A stretch of DNA of 64,000 bases. Origin: an uncultured Clostridia bacterium (lineage in GTDB: Bacteria; Bacillota; Clostridia; Lachnospirales; Anaerotignaceae). The stretch's first letter is position 1, and each line of letters begins with the position of its first letter. Below, piece after piece: positions 8,098 to 17,200 of the stretch. Both the position numbers and the translations under genes were made by a program. The notes under the pieces are model-generated. The model saw only the letters and a list, made by a program, of their open reading frames with translations, did not search any database and had not been told where the DNA came from. The stretch spans positions 1-64,000 of the forward strand of contig CAJTZO010000010.1 in the NCBI GenBank assembly GCA_910583755.1, given 5' to 3'.

Positions 8098-8382
8098 TTA
8101 TCTAAAGCGAAATGCAATAAAATTATCCTCAAAATAAATTGCAGGTATTGTAATTCCCATAATATTTCCATTATCATTTAGAAACCAATTATCTTCCTTT
8201 AAAAATTCTGTATCAAAATTGGATTCGTCGAAAAAAGAATCTTCTTCAACAAGTGCTTGGAAAAGTTTAAAAAACTTTTTGGCATTTTTATATAATACAT
8301 AACTACCATATACCCAAGCATGTTCTGTACTGTCTATCGTTATATTACCAATAATTTCATCTTTAAACATTAAATAAATCAT
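8098..8382 (-). CDS. Small acidic hypothetical protein next to the P47-like pair
   Basis: A 94-residue protein with a good start (AAAGGAGAGAATAAA before the ATG at 8382). It is acidic in the middle (EEDSFFDESNFDTEFLKEDN) and has no membrane segment or signal peptide. I do not recognise the family. It is the first gene of a minus-strand series that continues into the two P47-like genes, with a 280-base gap, so an accessory or immunity-like role is possible but unproven. Confidence 0.6.
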   Translation of the reverse strand: MIYLMFKDEIIGNITIDSTEHAWVYGSYVLYKNAKKFFKLFQALVEEDSFFDESNFDTEFLKEDNWFLNDNGNIMGITIPAIYFEDNFIAFRFR

Positions 8383-8592
8383 TTTATTCTCTCTCCTTTT
8401 TATTTTTATAGGATTATTAACATAAATTTTAACATTCTTTTATGATAAATACGAATATAATTTAGAGAAAATAACAAATCCTTATTTTCTGCAATTTTAG
8501 AACTTGAATTTTGATACCACTTTTTTGAATATGATATTTTTTAATGAAATCATAAAATTGTGAAAAAAATGTTTCTAATTTTTAAAAAAATA

Positions 8593-8621
8593 TTGACAAA
8601 ATAAAAAATAAGTGTTACTAT
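8593..8621 (+). promoter_or_regulatory. Promoter of a candidate small RNA
   Basis: A consensus TTGACA at 8593-8598 and TACTAT at 8616-8621 are 17 bases apart. Transcription would start near 8628, about 265 bases before the rhomboid gene and 130 bases before a strong terminator. Confidence 0.7.
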
Positions 8622-8627
8622 AATGAT

Positions 8628-8797
8628 ATACAAAAGTTATGATATATTCATAATAGATAAAGGCCTTATATTATGAGTTGTAACTTTGTTAATCCTTTTT
8701 TTTAAGGCAATACCCTTTTTGGATAAGGATACCCCAGTTCTTATTCAAACAAAAAGAAACTCATTGGATTTTCCCTTTTCCAGTGGGTTTCTTTTTC
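8628..8797 (+). ncRNA. Candidate small RNA or attenuated leader of about 170 nt
   Basis: A strong promoter (8593-8621) and a strong terminator (stem 8754-8767 with 8780-8793, then a T-run) enclose about 170 nt without an ORF. AAAGTTA near 8633 can pair with TAACTTT near 8681, with CATAAT/ATTATG inside, forming a long rod; AAGGCC and GGATAAGGATACC stretches follow. The size and rod shape would suit 6S RNA, but I cannot match conserved bases. It could also be a regulated leader of the downstream rhomboid gene, since that starts 97 bases after the terminator. The rest of 8383-8893 is AT-rich without features. Confidence 0.45.
8754..8797 (+). terminator. Terminator of the candidate small RNA
   Basis: AAGAAACTCATTGG (8754-8767) pairs with CCAGTGGGTTTCTT (8780-8793) through 14 pairs including two G-U wobbles, followed by a T-run. 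Confidence 0.8.
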
Positions 8798-8893
8798 TTA
8801 TTTAGAAAATAAAAAAGTAATAAAATTATTTATTTTCTAAATAATATTTTATATTTTTTATACAAAACATTTTTTTTAAGAAAGGATATTTTT

Positions 8894-9997
8894 ATGTATA
8901 CTTCTATTGTAAAAAATTTTGTAAAAAAATTAATAGAGAATGAATTTCAACTTTCTACAACATTTCATATAGAAACAGAAAAAGAAAAGGAGGTTGTTGT
9001 GTTATTAAAAGGCGAAAGTCCTATACTGTATGTTGTATCATTAGTCAATGGCTCAAAAATAAATTTACAAAATTATGAAATATTTATGAATGAATATTTA
9101 CAATATTTACAAAAATCTTTGAAAGTATATTATTGTACTAATATCATTGCTTTAACTATTGTAGTTGGAGAATTTTTGGAAGAAATGGAATATGACAAAC
9201 AACAAACAAAGGATTTTGTCATGAAACAAGAATTTATCTTAGAAGAACATTATTCTCATACTTGGTGGTATCTTTCTGAAGCGAGAAAAACAATTGAAAT
9301 GAATAAAAGTCAAGCCAAAGATATATTACATATAAAACAAATAGCATTGAAATCATTAGAAGAAAAAGAGAGTTGTTCTTTAGAGGAAATTGTTACACAA
9401 GCAAAACAGAAAACGATGATAAAGAATGATAAAATAGTAGTAACATGGGTATTATTATTTATAAATTGTTTTTTATTTTTTATGATGGTTTTATGTGGAG
9501 AAAAAGAAAATTATATTTTGTCATATGGTACAGAATATCACGCAATTTTTAATTTGCATCAGTATTATCGCATTTTTACATATTGTTTTATTCATGCAGA
9601 TATTATGCATTTAATACAAAATAGTGTTTATCTTTATTTTTTTGGAATGCGTGCAGAGTTGTTGTATGGAAAAATACAAATGCTCTTACTTTATTTTTTT
9701 GCGGCAACAGGTAGTAGCATTTTAAGTGCTTATTGTAATGATGTACTTGCTGTTGGGGCATCTGGTGCAATTTTTGGTTTGATTGGTGCTGTATTTGTAT
9801 ATAGTTATAGAAATGGAAAAAGAAATGTAGGAATGAATTATAGCACCTTATTATTATTAGTAATTGTTGCATTGTTAGCAGGTGTTTTGCAGAAAAATGT
9901 AGATTATTTTGGTCATTTGGGTGGATTTCTTGCAGGAAGTTTGCTATCATTTATGATATTACAAGGAGAGAAACCAGATAGAAGGAGAGAAAAATAA
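8894..9997 (+). CDS. Rhomboid-family intramembrane serine protease
   Basis: A 367-residue membrane protease. Residues 1-175 form a soluble, charged N-terminal domain; six or more hydrophobic segments follow (from TWVLLFINCFLFFMMVL). The rhomboid motifs are in order: HADIMHLIQNSVYLYFFG (the His...Asn oxyanion region in TM2), GASGAIFGLIGA with the nucleophilic Ser in TM4, and YFGHLGGFLAG with the catalytic His in TM6. It should cleave transmembrane helices of unknown substrates. The N-terminal extension is about the size seen in B. subtilis YqgP/GluP-type rhomboids. AAGAAAGGAT precedes the ATG. It ends one base before the next gene, so the two form an operon. Confidence 0.9.
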   Translation: MYTSIVKNFVKKLIENEFQLSTTFHIETEKEKEVVVLLKGESPILYVVSLVNGSKINLQNYEIFMNEYLQYLQKSLKVYYCTNIIALTIVVGEFLEEMEYDKQQTKDFVMKQEFILEEHYSHTWWYLSEARKTIEMNKSQAKDILHIKQIALKSLEEKESCSLEEIVTQAKQKTMIKNDKIVVTWVLLFINCFLFFMMVLCGEKENYILSYGTEYHAIFNLHQYYRIFTYCFIHADIMHLIQNSVYLYFFGMRAELLYGKIQMLLLYFFAATGSSILSAYCNDVLAVGASGAIFGLIGAVFVYSYRNGKRNVGMNYSTLLLLVIVALLAGVLQKNVDYFGHLGGFLAGSLLSFMILQGEKPDRRREK

Positions 9998-9998
9998 T

Positions 9999-10712
9999 AT
10001 GGAAGAAATGGAGCTGCTCAAAGAAAAAATTAATTTAGAACCTACAAAGTCGGAAATGGAATTACTGAAAGAAAGAATTAAGTTAGAATCTGTAGAATCA
10101 AAGATGGAACTACTGAAAGAAAAAATCAAATTAGAATCTATGGAATCAAAAATGGAATTATTCAAAGAAAAAATTAGGACAGCAGTTATGGATTCAGATT
10201 ATGCCGAAAACATCATTGTTTTTGGAGAAGGAAAAGAAAATGCAAAGATTTGTATGATAGGAGAAGCACCTGGTGGAGAGGAAGAAAAACAAAGAAAGCC
10301 TTTTGTAGGGAGAGCAGGGAAAATTTTATGGGATTTTTTAGAAATTACAGGGTTAAAAAGAGAACAAATTTATATTACAAATGTAGTAAAATTTCGTCCA
10401 GCAGATAGAAGCAAAACAGGAAGGACAATTAACCGGACACCTAAAAAAACGGAAATTGATTTCTTTTTACCTTATTTAATAGAAGAATTGATGATTGTAC
10501 AACCAGATATCATTGTGACATTGGGCAATGTGCCTTTAAAGGCAGTAACAGGAGAAGAAAGTGCTACCATTGGAGCAATGCATGGTGTTATGACAACAAC
10601 AAAACATAGTTATCAATTATTTCCTTTGTATCATCCAGCTTCCATTATCTATAATAGTGGACTTGCTCAAACGTATCAAAATGATTTGCAAATATTAAAA
10701 CAGTATTTGTAA
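9999..10712 (+). CDS. Family 4-like uracil-DNA glycosylase lacking the Fe-S ligands
   Basis: A 237-residue protein with the family 4 UDG motifs: GEAPGGEEE followed by FVGRAGKILWDFLE (uracil pocket), TLGNVPLKAVTG, and LYHPASI (motif 2). It should remove uracil from DNA. Two things are odd. First, the usual four iron-sulfur cysteines are missing: the N-terminal C-x-x-C is absent, and the sites normally read as VVKCRP and ..ACRPYL are VVKFRPAD and DFFLPYL. Second, the first 55 residues are 16-residue repeats. A cysteine-free clade of this family exists in Clostridia to my knowledge, so function is probably kept. It is preceded by AAGGAGAG and follows the rhomboid gene directly. Confidence 0.85.
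   Translation: MEEMELLKEKINLEPTKSEMELLKERIKLESVESKMELLKEKIKLESMESKMELFKEKIRTAVMDSDYAENIIVFGEGKENAKICMIGEAPGGEEEKQRKPFVGRAGKILWDFLEITGLKREQIYITNVVKFRPADRSKTGRTINRTPKKTEIDFFLPYLIEELMIVQPDIIVTLGNVPLKAVTGEESATIGAMHGVMTTTKHSYQLFPLYHPASIIYNSGLAQTYQNDLQILKQYL
10008..10187 (+). repeat. 48-bp tandem repeats encoding 16-residue units
   Basis: Three full units (10008-10055, 10056-10103, 10104-10151) and a partial fourth encode MELLKEKINLEPTKSE, MELLKERIKLESVESK, MELLKEKIKLESMESK and MELFKEKI. The units are charged and leucine-spaced, likely helical. Copy number could change by slippage without breaking the frame. Confidence 0.85.
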
Positions 10713-10767
10713 CTTTCGTTTTTTAATTTGTTTCTACTGGGATACTATAGATTTAATGAAAATAAAA

Positions 10768-10815
10768 AGATGTCTGGAGGAACTTTTTTCTTGTGAAAAG
10801 TTTCCCTAGACATCT
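10768..10815 (+). terminator. Terminator after the UDG gene
   Basis: AGATGTCT (10768-10775) pairs with AGACATCT (10808-10815) and GGAACTTTT pairs with AAAAGTTTCC inside it. It ends the rhomboid-UDG operon. Confidence 0.7.
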
Positions 10816-10873
10816 AAATGTACTTACGATGTAAAAAGATGAAGACCTTGAAATACTGTCTCAAATCCTGCAA

Positions 10874-11022
10874 GCTGACCAAAACCTTTATGCGTTATAA
10901 ATGGGATTCTCAATTTTAACAAATGATATTGTGTTGTTATTTAACTAATATATCCATTCAACTTCATTGTGTAGCAGTGAAACGAAAGCTTTGCACAAAA
11001 GTTCTTTGCTTATTGTCTTTCC
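10874..11022. repeat. Dispersed intergenic repeat, partial copy A
   Basis: First of two neighbouring copies of about 150 bp that share CTTTATG...TTATAAATGGGA, CAATTTTAACAAATG.TATTGTGTTGTT (in pieces), CCATTCAACTTCATTGTG and AGTTCTTTGCTTA. The part GAAACGAAAGCTTTGCAC with AGTTCTTTGCTT is shared with the dispersed repeats elsewhere in the window. Confidence 0.7.
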
Positions 11023-11036
11023 CTAATTTTTAAAAC

Positions 11037-11199
11037 TTGACTAAAAACTTTATGTTTTATAAATGGGATAGACTCACAATTTTAACAAATGGTATTGTGT
11101 TGTTGTTCAACTGATATAGCCATTCAACTTCATTGTGCAGCAGCGAAACGGAAGTTTCGCATAAAAGTTCTTTGCTTACTTTCTTTCAAGAAAGTAAGT
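11037..11199. repeat. Dispersed intergenic repeat, partial copy B
   Basis: Tandem neighbour of copy A, about 80-85 percent alike by eye. It contains GCGAAACGGAAGTTTCGC and CTTTCTTTCAAGAAAG hairpins. Its last bases overlap the 3' end of the dehydrogenase gene (stop at 11186), so that gene's last codons come from the repeat hairpin. Region 10713-11185 otherwise holds nothing else. Confidence 0.7.
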
Positions 11200-12139
11200 T
11201 TTGTGGTGTGCCAGCTTCCCATTTTATAATGTTGTCAAATACAATCAATGCTCTTGTATAAAGTGCTTCATGAGAAGCAAAAGCAACATGAGGAGTCAAT
11301 ACAGTGTGTTTTGCAGAAACAAGTGGGTGTGTTTTTGGAATGGGTGGCTCCATTTCATATACATCAATGCCAGCACCTGCAATGTTTCCTGCATTTAAAG
11401 CATCTGCTAACGCTTGGTTATCAACAACGCCACCTCTTGCTGTGTTTAAAAGAATAGCATTTGATTTCATCAATGCAAGTTGTTCTTTTCCAATCAAGCC
11501 CTTTGTTGCATCATTAAAAGGAACATGAAGGGATACAATATCACTTTGTTGAAGTAATTCTTCTAAAGATACATAAGTAATACCAGCTTGGACTACAGAT
11601 TCTTTTTTTGTTCTGCTGTATGCTATGACATTACAGCCAAATGTTTTTGCAATCAAAGCAACCTTTGTACCGATGGCACCAGTGCCAACAACACCAAATG
11701 TCTTGTCATAAAGTTCAGAGCCAACAAGACCAGCTTTTGTCCCTTCTATTCTTGTCACATCATTACAAGCTGGAATATTTCTTAATACGGAAATAGCTAA
11801 ACCGAATGTTAATTCTGCAACTGCATTTGTAGAATATCCTGCTGCATTACATACAGTAATTCCTTTTTGTTTGCAGTAGTCAATATCTATATGGTCCACA
11901 CCAGTAAAGGCTACAGAAAGCAGTTTTAAGTTTTGACAATGTTCGATTACTTCTTTGCGGAAAGGTAAATTTGCAATAATAATAATATCAGCATCTTTTC
12001 CTCTTTCGATTAACTCTGCTGTATTTTCTGTTCTTGTTTCATAATAAATTACTTGATGCCCTTTTTGTTTCACTGCTTTTGCAGCTTCCTCTACTTTTTC
12101 TGTTGTAATGCCTAAAGGCTCCATTATGACGATTTTCAT
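11186..12139 (-). CDS. D-isomer-specific 2-hydroxyacid dehydrogenase
   Basis: A 317-residue NAD-dependent dehydrogenase. The substrate domain includes VAFTGVDHIDIDYCKQKGI; the Rossmann domain has VVGTGAIGTKVA (the G-x-G-x-x-G loop), NTARGGVVD with the catalytic Arg, the Glu in VYEMEPPIP and the His in LTPHVAFAS. This is the arrangement of the phosphoglycerate dehydrogenase/hydroxypyruvate reductase family; the length suits hydroxyacid rather than 3-phosphoglycerate enzymes with ACT domains. The substrate cannot be fixed. It is monocistronic, with AGGAGGGATACT before the ATG. The last few codons (PQNLLS) run into a dispersed repeat, so the C-terminus may have been altered by it. Confidence 0.9.
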   Translation of the reverse strand: MKIVIMEPLGITTEKVEEAAKAVKQKGHQVIYYETRTENTAELIERGKDADIIIIANLPFRKEVIEHCQNLKLLSVAFTGVDHIDIDYCKQKGITVCNAAGYSTNAVAELTFGLAISVLRNIPACNDVTRIEGTKAGLVGSELYDKTFGVVGTGAIGTKVALIAKTFGCNVIAYSRTKKESVVQAGITYVSLEELLQQSDIVSLHVPFNDATKGLIGKEQLALMKSNAILLNTARGGVVDNQALADALNAGNIAGAGIDVYEMEPPIPKTHPLVSAKHTVLTPHVAFASHEALYTRALIVFDNIIKWEAGTPQNLLS

Positions 12140-12318
12140 AGTATCCCTCCTGTATGTTTTTGTGAAAATAGAATAAAACTAATTTTATTGTAAGGCATAG
12201 AATTATAAAAATCAATAAACTTTTTTTCATTCTGTTAAATAATCTAAATTTTTTTATTTTTTACAGTAGAAATATAAGGTATAATAAAAGAAAAATAAAA
12301 ATTAAAGGAGAGAAAATA

Positions 12319-12666
12319 ATGTTATATTTAGAATATCCAAAATGCAGCACTTGCAAAAAAGCAAAAAAATGGTTAGAATCAAATGGTATTTCTTTTGAAC
12401 AAAGGGATATTACCAAACAAAATCCCAATAAAGAAGAATTAAAGACATGGCATCAAAAAAGCGGTTTACCCTTAAAAAGATTTTTTAATACTAGTGGTAA
12501 TGTTTATAAAGAGCTTGGGTTAAAAGACAAATTAAAAGATATGACAGAACAACAACAATATGAGATATTAGCAACCAATGGTATGCTTGTAAAACGTCCG
12601 ATTGTTGTAACAGATGATATGATTTTGTTAGGATTTAAAGAAGAAGAATGGAAAAATCTTTTATAA
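12319..12666 (+). CDS. ArsC/Spx-family thioredoxin-fold reductase-like protein
   Basis: A 115-residue protein with the thioredoxin-like fold of the ArsC/YffB/Spx family. The N-terminal CSTCKKAKKWLESNGI holds the C-x-x-C pair at residues 10-13, followed by FEQRDI and the typical LPLKRFFNTSG, NGMLVKRPIVV and LLGFKEEEW blocks. In ArsC the first Cys reduces arsenate; in Spx the pair is a redox switch on RNA polymerase. The RPIVV block is kept, so it is closest to the arsenate reductase-related group. It is preceded by AAAGGAGAG and lies 15 bases upstream of the DUF512 gene, so it begins an operon. Confidence 0.8.
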   Translation: MLYLEYPKCSTCKKAKKWLESNGISFEQRDITKQNPNKEELKTWHQKSGLPLKRFFNTSGNVYKELGLKDKLKDMTEQQQYEILATNGMLVKRPIVVTDDMILLGFKEEEWKNLL

Positions 12667-12681
12667 GGAAAGGACATTTTT

Positions 12682-14010
12682 ATGGAATTAAAACAAAATG
12701 TCATTATTAAAATAGAAAAGGATAGCATTGCGCAAGAAATAGGCTTAGAGCCAGGAGATATCCTATTAGCGGTCAATGGACAAATGGTACAAGATGTTTT
12801 TGACTATCGTTATTTGATACAAGATGAATATGTAGAGCTCACAATACGTACTATAAATGGAGAAGAATATATTGCAGAAATCGAAAAAGAAGAAAATGAG
12901 GATATTGGTATTATTTTTGAAAGTGGCTTGATGGACCACGCAAAAAGCTGTAAAAATAAATGTATTTTTTGTTTTATAGACCAATTACCAAAAGGAATGA
13001 GAGAAAGCCTTTATTTTAAAGATGATGATTCTCGTTTATCTTTTTTACAAGGAAATTATGTGACATTAACAAATATGTCAGAAGAAGATATTAACCATAT
13101 TATATTTTACCATCTTTCCCCGATTAATGTTTCGATTCATACAACAGATTTAGAACTGCGTAAAAAAATGCTGAAAAATCCTCATGCGGATAAAGTTTTA
13201 AAGGTTATGGAAAGATTAGCGAATGCAGGAATTGAAATGAATTTGCAGGTTGTTCTTTGCAGAGGAATCAATGATGGAACAATTTTAGATAAAACCATTG
13301 CAGATTGTGCTGCTTTTTTTCCTCATGCAAAAAGTATGTCTGTGGTGCCAATTGGTTTAACAAAGTATAGAGAAAATTTGTATCCTATGATACCCTTTGA
13401 TAAACAAGAAAGTCAAAAAGTTATCTTACAAGTGGAGGAATGGCAAAAAAAGTTAAAGCGAACCATTGGAACTTCTTTTGTCTTTTTATCAGATGAATTT
13501 TATTTAAAAGCAGAATATGACTTACCTTCTTGTGAGACTTATGAAGATTTTACACAATATGAAAATGGGGTAGGTATGCTTGCTCTTTTAGAAGCAGAGT
13601 TTGCACAAGCATTAAAAGAACACCCTTTCCCAAAACAAAAGCAAAATATTGTTTCTGTTGCAACAGGAGAAGCAGCTTATCCTTTGATAAAAAAGTTATG
13701 TGATAAGGTAATGATGAAGTATCCAGAATGGAAGATTAATGTTTATGCTATCCATAATGATTTTTTTGGAGATGAAATTACTGTTTCTGGGCTTTTGACA
13801 GGACAAGATATTATCAAGCAGTTGACAGGAAAAGAATTAGGTAGTTATCTGCTTTTACCAGAAAATCTTTTAAGAAATGATACAACCATGCTTTTAGATA
13901 ATGTTGAAATAGAAGATATAGAGAAAGTATTGCATATTCCAATTAAGATAACAAAAAATACAGGAAAAGCATTACTTTATAATCTATTAGATTTGGAGGA
14001 AAAAGAATGA
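12682..14010 (+). CDS. PDZ/radical-SAM-like DUF512 protein
   Basis: A 442-residue protein. Residues about 5-70 form a PDZ-like domain ([18 protein letters not shown]), then a radical SAM-like cysteine cluster [20 protein letters not shown] at about 91-110, then the conserved [18 protein letters not shown] block and the DUF512 C-terminal domain. This family is widespread in Clostridia and is very often next to der, plsY and gpsA, as it is here; its exact reaction is not known to me. Its stop overlaps the der start (ATGA), so the two are co-translated. Confidence 0.85.
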   Translation: MELKQNVIIKIEKDSIAQEIGLEPGDILLAVNGQMVQDVFDYRYLIQDEYVELTIRTINGEEYIAEIEKEENEDIGIIFESGLMDHAKSCKNKCIFCFIDQLPKGMRESLYFKDDDSRLSFLQGNYVTLTNMSEEDINHIIFYHLSPINVSIHTTDLELRKKMLKNPHADKVLKVMERLANAGIEMNLQVVLCRGINDGTILDKTIADCAAFFPHAKSMSVVPIGLTKYRENLYPMIPFDKQESQKVILQVEEWQKKLKRTIGTSFVFLSDEFYLKAEYDLPSCETYEDFTQYENGVGMLALLEAEFAQALKEHPFPKQKQNIVSVATGEAAYPLIKKLCDKVMMKYPEWKINVYAIHNDFFGDEITVSGLLTGQDIIKQLTGKELGSYLLLPENLLRNDTTMLLDNVEIEDIEKVLHIPIKITKNTGKALLYNLLDLEEKE

Positions 14011-15329
14011 AGCCAATTGTAGCAGTAGTGGGGAGACCCAATGTAGGAAAGTCTACCCTTTTTAATCGCTTGGCAGGAGAAAGAATTTCTATTGTACAAG
14101 ATACGCCGGGTGTTACACGAGATAGAATTTATGCAGATGTAGAATGGACAGGACGAAAATTTACCTTGATTGATACAGGTGGCATGGAAATTGGTGCAGA
14201 AGATATTATTTTGAAACAAATTTTGCAGCAAGCAGAAATTGCTATTGAAACAGCAGATGTAATTTTATTTGTAACAGATGTAAAAGCAGGTATGACAGAT
14301 GATGATAAACAGGTAGCAAATATGCTTAGAAAAACCAAAAAGCCTGTTGTACTTGCTGTCAACAAGGTAGACCGTATTGACCGTGATAGTATGGATATTT
14401 ATGAGTTTTATGAATTAGGAATTGGAGACCCGATTGCGATTTCAGCAGGGCAAGCTTTAGGACTTGGAGACATGTTAGATGAAGTCATTTCTTATTTTCC
14501 AGAAGAAATAGAGGAGGATGAGGAAGATGAAGTCATTAAGGTTGCAATTATTGGTAAGCCAAATGTTGGAAAATCTTCTTTGATTAACAAAATATTAGGA
14601 GAGGATAGATTAATTGTAAGTAATATTCCAGGTACAACAAGAGATGCTATTGATAGTCCTATCGAAATTGATGGACAAAAATATATTTTTATTGATACAG
14701 CGGGTATGAGAAGAAAAAGTAAAATAAAAGAGGAAATTGAACGCTTCAGTATTATTCGTGCGGTGGCTGCGGTAGAAAGATGTGATGTTGCTATCTTATT
14801 GATTGATGCAAATGAGGGAATTACAGACCAAGATACCAAAATTGCAGGCATTGCACATGAAAGAGGTCGTGCTGCGATTGTTGCTGTCAATAAATGGGAT
14901 TCTATTGAAAAAAATGATAAAACAATGAATCAGTATTTAAAAGACATTGGAAATGAGTTAGCATATATGCCTTATGCACCAAGAGTATTTATTTCTGCTT
15001 TAACAGGACAAAGGATTAACAGAATGTTAGAGTTGATACAAACAGTGCATCAAAATCATGCTTTACGTATTAGCACAGGGGTTTTAAATGATGTTTTGAT
15101 AGAAGCAACCGCAATGCAACAACCTCCAGCAGACAAGGGACGTCAACTAAAATTATACTATATGACACAAGTTTCGATTAAACCACCTACTTTTGTTATT
15201 TTTGTGAATGATAGGGAGCTATTTCATTTTTCCTATCGAAGATATATTGAAAATCAATTAAGGGAAGCATTTGGATTTGTAGGAACACCTATACATTTTA
15301 TTGTGAGAGAAAAAGGAAAAGGGGATTAA
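14007..15329 (+). CDS. der: Ribosome biogenesis GTPase Der (EngA)
   Basis: A 440-residue protein with two tandem GTPase domains. The first has GRPNVGKST (residues 9-17), [11 protein letters not shown] and NKVD; the second has GKPNVGKSS (about 182-190), [12 protein letters not shown] and NKWD. A KH-like C-terminal domain ends with VREKGKGD. It acts in maturation of the 50S ribosomal subunit. Length and motif order match the family. GGAGGAAAAAG precedes the start, inside the end of the DUF512 gene. Confidence 0.97.
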   Translation: MKPIVAVVGRPNVGKSTLFNRLAGERISIVQDTPGVTRDRIYADVEWTGRKFTLIDTGGMEIGAEDIILKQILQQAEIAIETADVILFVTDVKAGMTDDDKQVANMLRKTKKPVVLAVNKVDRIDRDSMDIYEFYELGIGDPIAISAGQALGLGDMLDEVISYFPEEIEEDEEDEVIKVAIIGKPNVGKSSLINKILGEDRLIVSNIPGTTRDAIDSPIEIDGQKYIFIDTAGMRRKSKIKEEIERFSIIRAVAAVERCDVAILLIDANEGITDQDTKIAGIAHERGRAAIVAVNKWDSIEKNDKTMNQYLKDIGNELAYMPYAPRVFISALTGQRINRMLELIQTVHQNHALRISTGVLNDVLIEATAMQQPPADKGRQLKLYYMTQVSIKPPTFVIFVNDRELFHFSYRRYIENQLREAFGFVGTPIHFIVREKGKGD

Positions 15330-15335
15330 AAAAGG

Positions 15336-15950
15336 ATGTTTCGGGTTATTTGTATTTTGTTAGGCTATGGTATTGGCTGTTTACAGTCTGCTTATTTAGT
15401 GGGGAGAATTTCAAACGTTGATTTAAGACAACATGGTAGTGGTAATTTAGGAACAACAAATGCTTTACGTGTTTTAGGAAAAAAAGCAGGTGCAATTACC
15501 TTTGTATGTGATATCTTAAAGTCAGTAGCAGGTTTTTTATTGTGTAAAATACTTTTTAAAAACATAGAATTAGCAGGGTTATATGGTTGTGTTGGTGTGA
15601 TATTAGGACATGATTTTCCTTTTTATTTGAATTTTAAAGGAGGAAAAGGAATTGCTTGTATGATAGGGCTTGTCTTATGCTTGAGTATGACAACATGGTA
15701 TTTACCAACGTTTGCATTTGGCATTGGAATCATTTGTATTGCTGCAACAAGATATGTTTCACTTGGCTCTATGTCCTTTGCGGTTATGATACCGATTGTA
15801 CTATTTAAGGTAGGATTTCCTTTGGAGGGTACCTTGATAGCAATTAGTTTAGCAGCATTGGCATTGTATCAGCATAGAGCAAATATTGCTAGACTTTTGG
15901 CAGGAAATGAAAATAAATTAGGAGCAAAAAAAGTAGAAAGAAATATTTGA
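15336..15950 (+). CDS. plsY: Glycerol-3-phosphate acyltransferase PlsY
   Basis: A 204-residue membrane protein of the PlsY family, which transfers acyl groups from acyl phosphate to glycerol 3-phosphate at the start of phospholipid synthesis. The three family motifs are present: GSGNLGTTNALRVLGKKAG, KGGKGIACM after LGHDFPFYLNF, and the late QHRANIARLLAGNENK. Hydrophobic segments lie between them. It starts six bases after der and leads to gpsA, which supplies its substrate, so the order is functional. Confidence 0.96.
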   Translation: MFRVICILLGYGIGCLQSAYLVGRISNVDLRQHGSGNLGTTNALRVLGKKAGAITFVCDILKSVAGFLLCKILFKNIELAGLYGCVGVILGHDFPFYLNFKGGKGIACMIGLVLCLSMTTWYLPTFAFGIGIICIAATRYVSLGSMSFAVMIPIVLFKVGFPLEGTLIAISLAALALYQHRANIARLLAGNENKLGAKKVERNI

Positions 15951-15986
15951 AACAGGTGGTTAAGGTTTTAAGAAAGGAGGCATTTT

Positions 15987-16976
15987 ATGAAAAAAATTGC
16001 AGTGATTGGTGCCGGAAGTTGGGGAACTGCTTTAGCAGTAATGTTAGAACAAGATGGTCATGATGTGACAATGTGGGCAAGAAATACAGAAGCAGTAGAA
16101 ACCATGAAAAAAACAAAAGAAAATAAACAATATTTGCCGGGGGTATTGTTAGGAGAAAATATTGATGTTACAACAGATGCACAAAAAGCAATATCGGGCA
16201 AAGAAATTGTAATTTCTGCAGTTCCTTCTCGTGCAGTAAGAGAAACCATGACAAGATTTGCAGATTTATTTCAAAAAGATACTATTGTTGTCAATGTTGC
16301 AAAAGGTTTGGAACAAGGTAGTTTGTTAAGACTATCAGAAGTTATTAAGGAATGTTTGCCAAATTGTCATCCTTGTGTATTATCGGGTCCAAGCCATGCG
16401 GAAGAAGTTGGCAGACAAATTCCGACTGCTTGTGTCATTGCAACAGAAGAAACGGATATTGCAAAAATGATACAAAAAGAGTTTATGAATCCGAATTTTA
16501 GAGTATATACCAATCATGACATGATTGGGGTAGAAATTGGTGCAGCTCTTAAAAATATTATGGCTTTGGCAGCAGGCATGTCAGATGGTCTAGGCTTTGG
16601 AGATAATACAAAAGCGGCATTGATGACAAGAGGTATGACAGAAATGACTCGTTTAGGGATTGCTATGGGAGGAAAAGCAGAAACTTTTGCTGGACTTTCT
16701 GGTATTGGAGATTTAATTGTAACTTGTACCAGTATGCACTCCAGAAATAGACGAGCAGGTATTTTACTTGGTCAAGGGAAATCCCTTGCAGAAACATTGG
16801 CGGAGGTAAAAATGGTAGTGGAAGGAATTAATACGGTACAAGCAGCTTGTGAATTAGCGAAAAAATATCATGTATCTATGCCAATTACAGAAGAAATTAA
16901 TCAGGTGCTTTTTTATGGGAAAAATGTAAGGGAAGCAGTATTACAACTTATGACAAGAGATAGAAAAGCAGAATGA
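15987..16976 (+). CDS. gpsA: NAD(P)-dependent glycerol-3-phosphate dehydrogenase
   Basis: A 329-residue enzyme that reduces dihydroxyacetone phosphate to glycerol 3-phosphate. The Rossmann motif GAGSWGTALAVML is at residues 7-19; VLSGPSHAEEV and VEIGAALKNIMALAAGM (with the catalytic Lys) and GLSGIGDLIVTCTSMHSRNR are typical. AGAAAGGAGG lies seven bases before the ATG. With plsY upstream, the pair supplies and uses glycerol 3-phosphate for membrane lipid synthesis. Confidence 0.97.
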   Translation: MKKIAVIGAGSWGTALAVMLEQDGHDVTMWARNTEAVETMKKTKENKQYLPGVLLGENIDVTTDAQKAISGKEIVISAVPSRAVRETMTRFADLFQKDTIVVNVAKGLEQGSLLRLSEVIKECLPNCHPCVLSGPSHAEEVGRQIPTACVIATEETDIAKMIQKEFMNPNFRVYTNHDMIGVEIGAALKNIMALAAGMSDGLGFGDNTKAALMTRGMTEMTRLGIAMGGKAETFAGLSGIGDLIVTCTSMHSRNRRAGILLGQGKSLAETLAEVKMVVEGINTVQAACELAKKYHVSMPITEEINQVLFYGKNVREAVLQLMTRDRKAE

Positions 16977-16992
16977 TATAATAAAAAAGAAA

Positions 16993-17026
16993 GGAGGAAC
17001 TTTTTACTTAATAGGAAAGTTCCTTC
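16993..17026 (+). terminator. Hairpin after gpsA
   Basis: AGGAACTTT (16995-17003) pairs with AAAGTTCCT (17016-17024). No long T-run follows. A second perfect palindrome, GTTGTGAT-A-ATCACAAC near 17125-17141, is followed by TTTTATTATTTTAT and may be the true end of the transcript. Confidence 0.5.
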
Positions 17027-17200
17027 TCAATATTATTTTGTGCTACTTTTATATTTTTCTGTAACATAGTATCCTTAAACTTTCAGGAATAGATATTATA
17101 AATTTTAGTCATACTTCTGACTCTGTTGTGATAATCACAACTTTTATTATTTTATATCCATATAAGAAAGTCATTTAAAATAACAAAAATAGTTTTTTGA

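Noticed and set aside
7989..8177. 62-residue minus-strand ORF with hydrophobic stretches
   Set aside because: Overlaps the better-supported 94-residue gene in another frame and lacks a ribosome binding site.
11201..11785. Plus-strand ORFs of 65-74 residues
   Set aside because: Antisense shadows of the 2-hydroxyacid dehydrogenase gene.
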